Made by a program: the position numbers and the translations under genes
Assembly (NCBI RefSeq): GCF_014874095.1
Contig: NZ_JADBEB010000001.1
Span: 7,936,001-8,000,000 of the forward strand
From: Plantactinospora soyae
GTDB lineage: Bacteria > Actinomycetota > Actinomycetes > Mycobacteriales > Micromonosporaceae
Reading direction: 5' to 3'
Length of the DNA stretch: 64,000 nt
In this document: in pieces, positions 53,164-60,659 of the stretch
Numbering within the stretch: position 1 is the stretch's first letter
Layout: the number at the start of each line of letters is the position of its first letter
The notes under the pieces: generated by a model
What the model was told of the DNA's origin: nothing
Databases searched by the model: none
The model's input: only the letters and a program-made list of their open reading frames with translations

Positions 53164-53325
53164 CTGACCCCCGACTGTCTGGTTCGGAGCGTGGAGCACC
53201 GTGGACGCCGGCCCGGCGACCCGGACCGCCGATCGAGTGCCAAATATATCGGCGCTGTATGCCGACCTGTAGCAGACCCACCTACCGTGCTCGCAAATGT
53301 CGATCAAGATAGAAGGAGGCTTGCC
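53164..53325. promoter_or_regulatory. Divergent promoter region of SARP and peptide genes
   Basis: This 162-base gap is markedly A/T-richer than its surroundings in one place, CAAATATATC (53241-53250), which on the minus strand reads TATATT and is a good -10 box for the SARP gene. A direct repeat CGTGGA occurs twice with a 10-base period (near 53190-53205), a spacing like that of SARP heptamer sites. The peptide ribosome binding site GAAGGAGG lies at 53312-53319. No riboswitch was recognised. Confidence 0.45.
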
Positions 53326-53511
53326 ATGACCCGAACTGTGGGGGCGTTGGCGGACCGGCTCCTCTCCGTGGTGCTGCCCCGCACCACGGCCTCGGCCGTC
53401 TGCCAGCCGACGTGTACCAACGACCCGATGTGTTGCCGGTTCACCAACACCAGGTTCAAGTACCGGACCTGCAACAGCTCGTGCGTGTGCTGGTGGGGCT
53501 CGGACTGCTGA
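53326..53511 (+). CDS. Cysteine-rich precursor peptide (putative disulfide-rich RiPP/bacteriocin)
   Basis: A 61-residue peptide with one of the best ribosome binding sites of the window (GAAGGAGG, 6 bases before ATG). Residues 1-24 form a leader (MTRTVGALADRLLSVVLPRT, ending TASA, an AxA-type cleavage site). The remaining 37 residues carry eight cysteines at 26, 30, 36, 37, 49, 53, 55 and 61, plus WW and several Thr/Ser. No lanthionine, cyclodehydratase or radical-SAM enzyme is near, but a thioredoxin-like protein, an S26 peptidase, an ABC exporter and a SARP regulator are. I infer four disulfides, leader removal and export. The activity of the peptide is unknown. Confidence 0.75.
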   Translation: MTRTVGALADRLLSVVLPRTTASAVCQPTCTNDPMCCRFTNTRFKYRTCNSSCVCWWGSDC

Positions 53512-53529
53512 ACCACCGTCGGTGATCAC

Positions 53530-53555
53530 GTCGCGGCCGGTTCTCCGGCCGCGAC
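53530..53555 (+). terminator. Hairpin between peptide and thioredoxin-like genes
   Basis: A perfect 11-base stem (GTCGCGGCCGG / CCGGCCGCGAC) with loop TTCT, 19 bases after the peptide stop and 35 bases before the next start. Likely a partial terminator or 3' stabiliser, so that the peptide is made in excess over the processing proteins. Confidence 0.75.
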
Positions 53556-53589
53556 GCCCGGTGCCCCGATCTCGTCAGGAGCGATCAAA

Positions 53590-54171
53590 GTGCGCATAGT
53601 CGTCGCCGCCCTCGTCCTACTCACCGCACTCACCCTGCTGAACCTGCTACTTACCTTCGGCGTCATCCGGCGGTTGCGGCAGTCCCCGATGGCGGCCGGC
53701 GGCCCGCCGCACACTCTTGCCGTCGGCGCCCCGGTACCGGAGTTCACCGCCCCGGACGCCGAGGGCGGCACCGTGACGGCCGCCGCGCTGCGCGACGGGG
53801 GTGGTCTGGTGATGTTCCTCGCCCCGGACTGTTCCGGCTGCCAGGAGCAGTTGCCGGCGGTCCGGGAGAAGCTCGCCGAAGCGGCCGACGGTGCACTCCG
53901 GATCGTCGTGGTGCTCACCCGGCTGCGGCCGTCGGCCGAGCCCGACGCCACGGCCGTCGCGGCGCTCGAAGCGGCGCTGGGCATCGCGCCCGAGCAGGTC
54001 ATCCTCGTCCGCGAGGAACTCGACGGCCCGGTGCAGTCGGCGTTCCGGGTCGCCGCCTTCCCCGCCTTCTACCTCTTCGACGACACCGGCCGGGTGGTCC
54101 ACGCCGGCAACGGCGCCGCCGACCTACCGCGGCTGTCCCCGGTCGCGCAGGTCGTGACCGCCGGCCGGTAG
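53590..54171 (+). CDS. Membrane-anchored thioredoxin-like (TlpA/MauD-type) protein
   Basis: A 193-residue protein. One N-terminal membrane segment (about 3-25, VVAALVLLTALTLLNLLLTF) places the domain outside. The TlpA/redoxin fold has the redox motif APDCSGC (C81, C84) and the cis-Pro strand AAFPAFYLF. It would form or reshuffle disulfides on an exported protein. It follows the cysteine-rich peptide by 78 bases, in the same direction, across a hairpin. GTG 53590 is the start, with CAGGAGCGATC upstream. Its 3' end overlaps the convergent S26 peptidase gene by 48 bases. Confidence 0.88.
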   Translation: MRIVVAALVLLTALTLLNLLLTFGVIRRLRQSPMAAGGPPHTLAVGAPVPEFTAPDAEGGTVTAAALRDGGGLVMFLAPDCSGCQEQLPAVREKLAEAADGALRIVVVLTRLRPSAEPDATAVAALEAALGIAPEQVILVREELDGPVQSAFRVAAFPAFYLFDDTGRVVHAGNGAADLPRLSPVAQVVTAGR

Positions 54172-54585
54172 CTGCCCGTACCCGGCCGCCCGCAACCGAC
54201 GGATCACCACCCCCCGCACCAGCTCCGGTGCGAGCGCGCCGAACGATCGCGAGTCGAGACTGTGCCGGGGCGCGTCACCGAGGACGTAGACCTGGCCGTC
54301 CGGCAGGGCCGCCACCCGTTTCACCATGAGCTGGGTGGCGGCCTCGGCGTCCCCGGCGGTGATGACGACACCCGACGGGGGCAGGCAGACGACGACCGTG
54401 CCGACCCGTACCCGGGGCCGGAAGCCGCGCCGGAGCACCAGCAACTGGTCGCCGTCGGAGTACGTCGGCGTCATGCTGTCGCCGTTGACCGTCACGACGT
54501 GCAGCAGGAAGCGGGCGATCAGCAGTCCGACCAGGCCCAGCAGCGTCGCCGCGCCGATCAGTGTCAACAGAGTGTCTCCATCCAC
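54124..54585 (-). CDS. S26-family signal peptidase
   Basis: A 153-residue small signal peptidase. It has one N-terminal membrane segment (about 7-28), the catalytic Ser motif VNGDSMTPTY (S37), the catalytic Lys in LMVKRVAALPDG (K89) and the box D/E region LGDAPRHSLDSRSFG. It is much shorter than the general LepB peptidases of actinobacteria, so it is probably devoted to a special substrate. Nearby the cysteine-rich peptide offers an AxA site (TASA). This pairing with a thioredoxin-like protein and a peptide is the basis for proposing a processing system. Confidence 0.88.
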   Translation of the reverse strand: MDGDTLLTLIGAATLLGLVGLLIARFLLHVVTVNGDSMTPTYSDGDQLLVLRRGFRPRVRVGTVVVCLPPSGVVITAGDAEAATQLMVKRVAALPDGQVYVLGDAPRHSLDSRSFGALAPELVRGVVIRRLRAAGYGQLPAGGHDLRDRGQPR

Positions 54586-54594
54586 GACAGCACG

Positions 54595-55326
54595 CTACGA
54601 CAGGTCGAGCCGGAACAACTCGGCGGCATTGCGCCAGGCGACCCGCTCGGCCGTCTCCGCCGGCAGGTTCGCGGCCAGCACCGCCCCGTACGCGGCCGCC
54701 GGGTCGATCAGCGTCGAGTCCGTACCGAAGAGCAGACGCCGGGAGTCCACCGCCGACGCGACCGCCGCGAACCGGCCGGCCCGGGTGTGTGAGAAGCACG
54801 GCTCCAGCCAGAGCCGGTCGACGGAGTTCGCGGCCCGCACCGCGTCCCGCCAGCCGTCGGCGCCCATGTGCCCGGCGATCGCGCGCAACCCGGGGATGTC
54901 GGCGCAGGCCTGGGCGAGGTCCAGCGGGGTGGACCCCCAGGTGTGCACCAGCGCCGGCAGGTCGTGCTCGGCGGCCATCGCCAGCGCCTCCCGGGTCTGC
55001 GTCGAGGTGATCGGTGAACCGGTGTAGTCAGTGTGGATCTTCACCCCGACGAAGTTGCCGGTGGGGAGCAGCTCGTGCAGGTCGCGCTCGGCGTCGCCCA
55101 GCCGGCGCGGGTTCACCGTGAGGTAGCCGAGCAGCCGGTCGCTGGCCCCCAACAGCCGGGCCATCGCCCGGTTGCCGGCGGCCACGTCGTAGATGACCGC
55201 CTCGGTGGCCGACACGACGGTGAGGTCGATGCCGTACCGGTCCATCAACGCGAGGTTGGTGGCGATCTCGCCGACCTCCATGCTGAAGAACCATGGACCC
55301 CAGTGGCCGTGCACATCGATGATCAC
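54595..55326 (-). CDS. Amidohydrolase_2-type metal hydrolase
   Basis: A 243-residue TIM-barrel hydrolase of the amidohydrolase-2 (lactonase/decarboxylase-like) group. The HxH metal site is in IIDVHGHWG (H6, H8), with further ligands in ALVHTW, IAGHMGADGW and LLFGTDST (final Asp). It would hydrolyse a lactone, amide or imine or decarboxylate a ring acid. The ATG overlaps the stop of the preceding, degenerate homologue by 4 bases. It is the last gene of the DegT/DapA operon. Confidence 0.85.
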   Translation of the reverse strand: MIIDVHGHWGPWFFSMEVGEIATNLALMDRYGIDLTVVSATEAVIYDVAAGNRAMARLLGASDRLLGYLTVNPRRLGDAERDLHELLPTGNFVGVKIHTDYTGSPITSTQTREALAMAAEHDLPALVHTWGSTPLDLAQACADIPGLRAIAGHMGADGWRDAVRAANSVDRLWLEPCFSHTRAGRFAAVASAVDSRRLLFGTDSTLIDPAAAYGAVLAANLPAETAERVAWRNAAELFRLDLS

Positions 55327-56090
55327 GTGTCGAGTCCCAGGATCCGGCGGGCGTTGCCGCCCGCGACCGCCGCCACGTCCGCCGGGTCGAGGCCGCTGCG
55401 GGCCAACCGCAACCGGGGCACCACGGCCTCGTACAACGGGGTACGGGAGCCGTAGAGCAGCCGTCCGGCGCCGAGCTGTGCCGCCACCGTCTCCAGCGCG
55501 TCGGGCGAGTTGAGCAACCGGGTCGAGGTGTGGAAGCCGGGTTCGTCCCGCGCCACGACGACGAAGTCGCCCAGGTGGTAGAAGTGCGTGTCGAGGAAGA
55601 CCACGGTCGCCCCGCGCAGCGGTCGCCAGAACCGGCGTACGTCCCCGCCGGCCAGCACCACCAGTCCGGCCTCGGTCGCCCGACGCGCCACGTGCCGCAC
55701 CGCCGGGAAGTCGGGCTCGACGTGCTGGTCGTCGGGGAACAGCCGGATCGCCCGGAAGCCCCGCTCGGCGAGCCGGACGACCTCCCGCTCGGCGCCCAAC
55801 GGGTCACGCAGGTCGACCCCGCCGACCGGTACCACCCCGGGGCCGGCGAGGGCGGCCGTCTCGTCGTTGCCGCTGGGCACGTCGAACAGGGCCGCGCGCA
55901 GGCTGGCCACGGCCGCCCGGGTGATGCCGTTGGCAGCGAGGATCGCGGCGACGTCGGCCGGCTCGCCGCTCGGTCCCGGACGGTCGGGGTACCGTCCGAC
56001 GAGGACGTCGATGTCGAGGCCCACCGGCGGCAGGTCGTCGGCGGTGAACGGGTTCACCGCGGCTGCGGACCGGTCCGTCGGGTGCGTCAC
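55323..56090 (-). CDS. Degenerate amidohydrolase-like protein
   Basis: A 255-residue homologue of the next gene that has lost the metal ligands: the N-terminal HxH reads DID (LDIDVLVGRYP) and the final GTD reads GSR (LLYGSRTPLYE). The fold marks are kept, as in LVVLAGGDVRR and LDTHFYHLGD. GTG 56088-56090 overlaps the DapA-like stop by 4 bases. It may be an inactive partner subunit of the active amidohydrolase encoded next to it or have a metal-free function. Confidence 0.75.
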   Translation of the reverse strand: MTHPTDRSAAAVNPFTADDLPPVGLDIDVLVGRYPDRPGPSGEPADVAAILAANGITRAAVASLRAALFDVPSGNDETAALAGPGVVPVGGVDLRDPLGAEREVVRLAERGFRAIRLFPDDQHVEPDFPAVRHVARRATEAGLVVLAGGDVRRFWRPLRGATVVFLDTHFYHLGDFVVVARDEPGFHTSTRLLNSPDALETVAAQLGAGRLLYGSRTPLYEAVVPRLRLARSGLDPADVAAVAGGNARRILGLDT

Positions 56091-56983
56091 CGCGACCCCA
56101 GTACCCGCAGTACCCGCTCCCGGTCCGGTTCGGACAGGGCGGGGCCGTACGGGTCGGCCGCGTACTCCGCCGGGATCCGTCCCTCGCTGGCGGCGATCCA
56201 GAGCATCCGGCGCACGTACCCCTCCATCGGCTCGGTGAAGGTGACCTCGGCGAGCCGGTCGAGCCGGTCCGAGGCGGCGACGAACGCGGCGTACTCCTTG
56301 TCGGCGAAGGCCCGCAGCACCGCGGCGGTGACCGGCACCGCGGCGGCGGCGATGCCGACCAGGGCCGCCTGGGCCCCCCACATCAGCGACGGGCCGAACA
56401 TCCGGTCCTCACCGGTCACCGCCAGGCGGTCGGCCCGGTGCGCGGCGGCCAGTGCCGCCTGGCAGGCGATCGCGTCGTGCAGTCGGGCGACCTTGAGCCC
56501 GGCGACCCCGGGGTGCGCCAGCAGCGCCGCCAGTTCGGGCCCGGGATACGGCCGGAGGTAGAGGTCGAAGGCGAGCATCGGCAGCCCACTTGCCCGCCAC
56601 ACGGTGTCGTGGTGCCCGACCGGATCGCCGGTCACCGGGAACACCAGCACTCCGGCGGCGCCCAGTTCGGCGGCCTGGGCGGCCTCCGCCGCGACGCCGT
56701 CGCCGGTCTCGCCGGATCGGCCGCCCACCCCGACCAGGACCGGCACCCCGGTGCGGACCGCCGCGCCGATGATCTCGCCGCGCGTGCGGGAGTCGAGGTA
56801 CGGGCCGCGCCCGGTGTGTGCCAGCACCGCCAGCGCGTCCGCCCCGTCGGCGACCAGCCCGCGCAGGTACGCCCCGGTGACCGCCGGATCCACCTCGCCG
56901 GTCCCGGTGGCCGGGGTGGCCGCCGCCGCGACGAGTCGCCATCGCAGCCGGTCCCGTAGCGCCGCCGCACTCGGGTCGATCAT
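56087..56983 (-). CDS. DapA-family aldolase/synthase (1)
   Basis: A 298-residue (beta/alpha)8 protein of the dihydrodipicolinate synthase superfamily, visible in VAAAATPATGTGEVDP, GTRGEIIGAAV-like RTRGEIIGAAV, VPVLVGVGGRSGETGD and VAGLKVARLHDAI, where K is the candidate Schiff-base lysine. Such proteins join or split keto acids and aldehydes. The family is too broad to name the substrate, and the strand order here does not match lysine biosynthesis genes. It overlaps the amidohydrolase gene by 4 bases. Confidence 0.82.
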   Translation of the reverse strand: MIDPSAAALRDRLRWRLVAAAATPATGTGEVDPAVTGAYLRGLVADGADALAVLAHTGRGPYLDSRTRGEIIGAAVRTGVPVLVGVGGRSGETGDGVAAEAAQAAELGAAGVLVFPVTGDPVGHHDTVWRASGLPMLAFDLYLRPYPGPELAALLAHPGVAGLKVARLHDAIACQAALAAAHRADRLAVTGEDRMFGPSLMWGAQAALVGIAAAAVPVTAAVLRAFADKEYAAFVAASDRLDRLAEVTFTEPMEGYVRRMLWIAASEGRIPAEYAADPYGPALSEPDRERVLRVLGSR

Positions 56984-57014
56984 GTTCGCCTCCCACCGTG
57001 TTCCGGTCGGCCGC

Positions 57015-58193
57015 TCACCCGGTCACCGCCGCCCGTACCGCCCGGGCGATCTGGTCGACGTGCGTGTCGGTGTACCGCTCGTTCCAGTCGATCACCAACA
57101 GAGTCTGCGTGATCAACCGTTCCGCGTTGGGCCGGGTCCCCCAGCCGAGCGTGGGAAGACGGTCGGCGGGCGGCACCGTCATCGGGTAGCGGGAGCCACC
57201 GTAGGTCGGTGCGTCGACCAGGGCGGGGGCGCAGTGCAGGGGTTCGTCGAGATACCCGGCCCGTGCCGGTACGCCCGCCCGGGCCAGCGCGGCGGCGACC
57301 TCGTGGTTGGTCAGCGGCGGATCGAGCACAACCGGGAAGAGCCACCACGCGTGCCGGTCCGGATCGGCCGGTACGCGTACGCCGGGCAGGTCCGCCAGCG
57401 CGGCGGAGAGTCGACGCGCGGTCCGGCGCCGGTCGGCCAGTACGCCGGGCAGTTTGGTCAACTGGGCACGGGCGACCGCACCGGCCAGTTCGGTCATCCG
57501 GTAGTTGAGTCCGAGGCTCTCGTGCCGGCGTACGCCGCCCTCGCGTGGCCAGCCCTTGTCGGCGAAGAGCCGCATCCGCCGGGCCAGTGCCGCGTCGTCG
57601 GTGATGGTGAGACCGCCGTCACCGCAGGTGATGTGCTTCCACTGCTGGAGGCTGAAGCAGCCGATGGTGCCGACGGTGCCGGCGAGGCGGTCGTCGGGGT
57701 ACCGGGTGAGCCAGGCCTGCGCGCAGTCCTCGATCAGCGGAAGACCGGCGGCGTCGGCGACCTCGCGCAGGCCGGTGGCCGGAGCGCCGAAGAGGTGCAC
57801 TCCGAGGATCGCCCGGGTCCGTGGGCCGATGGCGGCGGCCACCGCGGCCGGGTCCAGGTTGCCGGTGTCGGGATCGACGTCGGCGAACACCGGTACGGCG
57901 TTCTGCGCCAGGATCGGTGCGACCGTGCCGAAATCGCTGATCGGGGAGGTGATGATCTCGTCGCCCGGGTCCGGCGCGACTGCGGCCACGGCCAGGTGCA
58001 GCGCTGCCGTGCCGGAACTGCACGCGACGGCGTGGGAGACTCCGTGCAGGTCGGCCATCTCCCGTTCGAGGGCGCGGACCTCCCTGCCCCACACCGCGCT
58101 GAGCATGCCCGACTGGAGAACCCGGGTGACGGCTTCGACCTCCTCCGTACCGAGGGTCCGGCCGCTGGAGTCGATCATGCTGGGATACGACAT
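57015..58193 (-). CDS. DegT/DnrJ/EryC1/StrS aminotransferase
   Basis: A 392-residue PLP enzyme of the sugar-aminotransferase group. It has CSSGTAALHLAVAAV, SDFGTVAPILAQNAVPVFAD and the cofactor Lys in CFSLQQWKHITCGDGG, with HLFGAPATGLREV for the keto-sugar loop. These enzymes put an amino group on keto-sugars or cyclitols from glutamate or glutamine. The ATG at 58191-58193 follows GGGAGGG. It leads a leftward operon with the DapA-like and amidohydrolase genes and has its own promoter. Confidence 0.9.
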   Translation of the reverse strand: MSYPSMIDSSGRTLGTEEVEAVTRVLQSGMLSAVWGREVRALEREMADLHGVSHAVACSSGTAALHLAVAAVAPDPGDEIITSPISDFGTVAPILAQNAVPVFADVDPDTGNLDPAAVAAAIGPRTRAILGVHLFGAPATGLREVADAAGLPLIEDCAQAWLTRYPDDRLAGTVGTIGCFSLQQWKHITCGDGGLTITDDAALARRMRLFADKGWPREGGVRRHESLGLNYRMTELAGAVARAQLTKLPGVLADRRRTARRLSAALADLPGVRVPADPDRHAWWLFPVVLDPPLTNHEVAAALARAGVPARAGYLDEPLHCAPALVDAPTYGGSRYPMTVPPADRLPTLGWGTRPNAERLITQTLLVIDWNERYTDTHVDQIARAVRAAVTG

Positions 58194-58225
58194 CCACCCT
58201 CCCGGCTTCGCGGATACCGGACCAG

Positions 58226-58255
58226 ACCGTAATCTGTTGGATGGACGTCACGCAA
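58226..58255 (-). promoter_or_regulatory. Promoter of the DegT operon
   Basis: Read on the minus strand: TTGCGT (-35, 58250-58255), an 18-base spacer and TACGGT (-10, 58226-58231) inside TTACGGTC, about 32 bases before the DegT start. The same -10 word and spacer length occur before the epimerase gene at 61708. Confidence 0.5.
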
Positions 58256-58274
58256 CCTGCATTGGAGGCCGAGT

Positions 58275-59501
58275 GTGGCCGTCGAGATCGGCATAGTCGG
58301 GCCGCACGACCTGGTCGACGACGTCGCCGCTACCTGTGAGGAGCAGCCGGGGGTCGAGGCGCGTCGCTTCGACTACGACCACGAGTCGCAGGCGCCGGCC
58401 ATCGTCGAGGCACACGGCGGCCAGGTGGCGGCGTGGCTCTTCACCGGAGTCGTCCCCTACGCCCTCGCCCGGGAGGCGGACGTGCTGACCCGTCCGGCGA
58501 CGTTCGTCGACTACACCGGGGCCACCCTGTTGCAGGCTGCCGTACGCTTGTTACGGGACGGGCACGATCCCAGCCTCATCTCCATCGACACCGTCGCCAC
58601 TGCGGACGTGACGACGACCTTCGGCGAGGCCGGCCTGCCGGTGGAACGGATCCGTTCGCTGCCGTACCGCAACGGGCTGACCTCCGCCGACCTGATCGCC
58701 TTCCACCGTCGCCAGCGCCGTGGCGGTGCCCCGGCGACGGTGGCGGTGACCTGCCTCAGTTCGGTGTTCGAGGTACTGCGCCACGAGATGCCGGCGCTGC
58801 GCCTGGCCCCGTCGAACCACTCGGTACGGACCGCGCTGCGGCAACTGCTGTTGCAGGCCAGCAGCCAGGCGCAGGAGGACGCCCAGATCGCCCTCGGCCT
58901 GGCCGACGTGCCGGACGGCGACGAGGGGCTGCTCAAGGAGGTCGCGGCGCTCGGCGGAACGCTCGCCCGGTTCACCCGGGGGACCCATCTGATCGTGACG
59001 ACCCGTGGTCCACTGCACGACGCGACCGCCGGCTTCACCACGCTGCCGATGCTCCGCCGCCTCACCGACCGGCACGACACCGTACACATCGGCTTCGGGC
59101 TGGGCCGCAGTGCCGCCGAGGCGGAGAACCTCGCCCGCCGGGCGCTGAGCCGGGCGCGCCGGGTCGGGTCCGCCGCGGCGGTGCTGTCGCTGCGCGGGGA
59201 GACCGACATCGTGCTCGAGTCGACCACTGCGGTGCCGCCGCCGCAGGACGTCAACCTCGCCGTCATCGCGCAGCGGGTCGGCCTCTCGGTGCCGACCCTG
59301 CTACGGCTGCGCCAGGTGCGCCACGCCGTCGGTACCGCCCCGCTGACCACCCGCGAGGTGGCCGACCAGCTGAACGTGCAACAACGTACCGCCCGTCGGA
59401 TGCTGCACCGGCTGGAACTCGCCGGCCTGGCCGAGCGGACCGGCAATCTCGCCCTGGGCACCAGCGGGCGGCCACTGACGCTCTACCGCCTGACGCTTTA
59501 G
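58275..59501 (+). CDS. Atypical HTH regulator with receptor-like and cyclase-like domains
   Basis: A 408-residue protein divergent from the DegT operon. The N-terminal half resembles a periplasmic-binding/PrpR-N-like receptor (IGIVGPHDLVDDVAATCEEQ, LLRDGHDPSLISIDTVATAD). The middle (LIVTTRGPLHDATAGF, VHIGFGLGRSAAEAENLAR) resembles a degenerate cyclase or GTP cyclohydrolase III fold. The C-terminal 70 residues are a winged helix (LTTREVADQLNVQQRTARRMLHRLELAGLAERTG). GTG 58275 has GGAGG upstream. I infer it senses a pathway metabolite and controls the flanking operons. The domain calls are by resemblance. Confidence 0.65.
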   Translation: MAVEIGIVGPHDLVDDVAATCEEQPGVEARRFDYDHESQAPAIVEAHGGQVAAWLFTGVVPYALAREADVLTRPATFVDYTGATLLQAAVRLLRDGHDPSLISIDTVATADVTTTFGEAGLPVERIRSLPYRNGLTSADLIAFHRRQRRGGAPATVAVTCLSSVFEVLRHEMPALRLAPSNHSVRTALRQLLLQASSQAQEDAQIALGLADVPDGDEGLLKEVAALGGTLARFTRGTHLIVTTRGPLHDATAGFTTLPMLRRLTDRHDTVHIGFGLGRSAAEAENLARRALSRARRVGSAAAVLSLRGETDIVLESTTAVPPPQDVNLAVIAQRVGLSVPTLLRLRQVRHAVGTAPLTTREVADQLNVQQRTARRMLHRLELAGLAERTGNLALGTSGRPLTLYRLTL

Positions 59502-59566
59502 CGACGCCCGCCTGAGGCTGTCAGCGAAGCCCGCCCGACGCGGTAGCGAAGCCCGCCCGACGCGGT
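59500..59566. repeat. Three 22-bp tandem units at the end of the regulator gene
   Basis: Units begin at 59500, 59523 and 59545. The last two are identical (AGCGAAGCCCGCCCGACGCG plus GT) and the first is a degenerate copy containing the last two bases of the regulator stop codon. It lies between the convergent regulator and DapA-like genes and is followed by CACCGGCCGGTGC, a palindrome that may act as terminator. Confidence 0.85.
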
Positions 59567-59595
59567 GACGGCACCGGCCGGTGCGGTGTCGGCCG

Positions 59596-60651
59596 TCAGG
59601 CCAGCCACTCGTCGAGGTGCGCGGCCACGAAGTCGTCGTCGCGCAGGTGCGGATAGGCCCGGTGCACCCGGTCCAGCTCGGCGGCCTGCCCCGGCGACAG
59701 TTCCTCCGCCGGGTCCAGGCACCAGCGCCCGGCGAGCAGTCCCTGCCGGCGCAACACCTCCTGGATGCCCGGGATACAGCCGTGGTAGCCGTTGGCGGCG
59801 TCGAAGATGGCCGCGTTGGCGTCGGTGAGGTGACCGTCGAGAGTGAGCAGGCGGCGCAACGTCGCGTCGTCACCGGCCCGGGCCCGCCGTGCCTCGTCGA
59901 GCAGCGAGACCGCGGTACGGGCCCAGACCGCCCACTGCCCGAGCAGGCCACCGACGAACTCCACCTCGACCGGCCGGCCGTCGGAGATGATCCGGTGCGG
60001 CGCGACCAGGTCGGCCAGGATGTGGTCGTCGTTGCCGGTGTAGAGCGCGAGGTCGCCGTCGCGGCCGGCGGCGCAGACCCCGTGCAGCACGTCCAGGGTG
60101 CGGTACCGGTCGAACGGGGCGACCTTGATCCCCACCACCGAGTCGAGTCCGGACAGTCGGGTCCAGAAGTCTCGCGAGAGGTCCCGCCCACCCACCGCCG
60201 GTTGCAGGTAGAACCCGACCACCGGCAGCACCTCCCCGACGGCTCGGGCGCGGTCGACCAGGCCGTCCTCGTCGAGGCTCGGATCCGGGGAGAGCAGCAC
60301 CATGTGGTAGCCCAGCGAGGCGGCGAGTTCGGCCTCGGCGACCGCCTGTGCCGTGGGCCCGCAGGCCCCCGCCACGAGGACGGCGTCGGAGCCGGCGGCG
60401 GTCTCCGCCGCCAGCTCCAGCACCGGCGCCAGCAGCCCGACCTTCGGATCGTGGATCGCGAACTGGGTGGTGTGCACGCCCACCGCGATCCCGCCCGCAC
60501 CGGCGGCGAGGTAGTAGCGGGTCAGCGCCCGCTGCCGGCGCTCGTCCAGACGCCGCCGCTCGTCCAGGGCGAGCGGATGTGCGGGGATCACGCAGCCGCG
60601 CCGGAACCGGGTCAGGGCGGCGGTGTGCCGAGGGCTCGGGGCAGTCAGCAC
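59596..60651 (-). CDS. DapA-family aldolase/synthase (2)
   Basis: A 351-residue TIM-barrel protein of the dihydrodipicolinate synthase family, larger than usual. VVGIKVAPFDRYRTL holds the likely Schiff-base Lys, VVGFYLQPAVGG the Tyr, and YTGNDDHILADL a conserved loop. The extended C-terminus (WCLDPAEELSPGQAAELD) is typical for members annotated only by family. GTG 60649-60651 follows GGAGAGCCC, 8 bases after the epimerase stop, so it is co-transcribed with it. The first and second DapA-like proteins are not close copies. Confidence 0.82.
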   Translation of the reverse strand: MLTAPSPRHTAALTRFRRGCVIPAHPLALDERRRLDERRQRALTRYYLAAGAGGIAVGVHTTQFAIHDPKVGLLAPVLELAAETAAGSDAVLVAGACGPTAQAVAEAELAASLGYHMVLLSPDPSLDEDGLVDRARAVGEVLPVVGFYLQPAVGGRDLSRDFWTRLSGLDSVVGIKVAPFDRYRTLDVLHGVCAAGRDGDLALYTGNDDHILADLVAPHRIISDGRPVEVEFVGGLLGQWAVWARTAVSLLDEARRARAGDDATLRRLLTLDGHLTDANAAIFDAANGYHGCIPGIQEVLRRQGLLAGRWCLDPAEELSPGQAAELDRVHRAYPHLRDDDFVAAHLDEWLA

Positions 60652-60659
60652 GGGCTCTC

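Noticed and set aside
53326-53511. Reading the cysteine-rich peptide as a lanthipeptide.
   Set aside because: No LanM, LanB/LanC or LanL gene is within about 10 kb on either side in this window; redox and signal-peptidase genes fit disulfides better. It cannot be excluded for enzymes encoded elsewhere.
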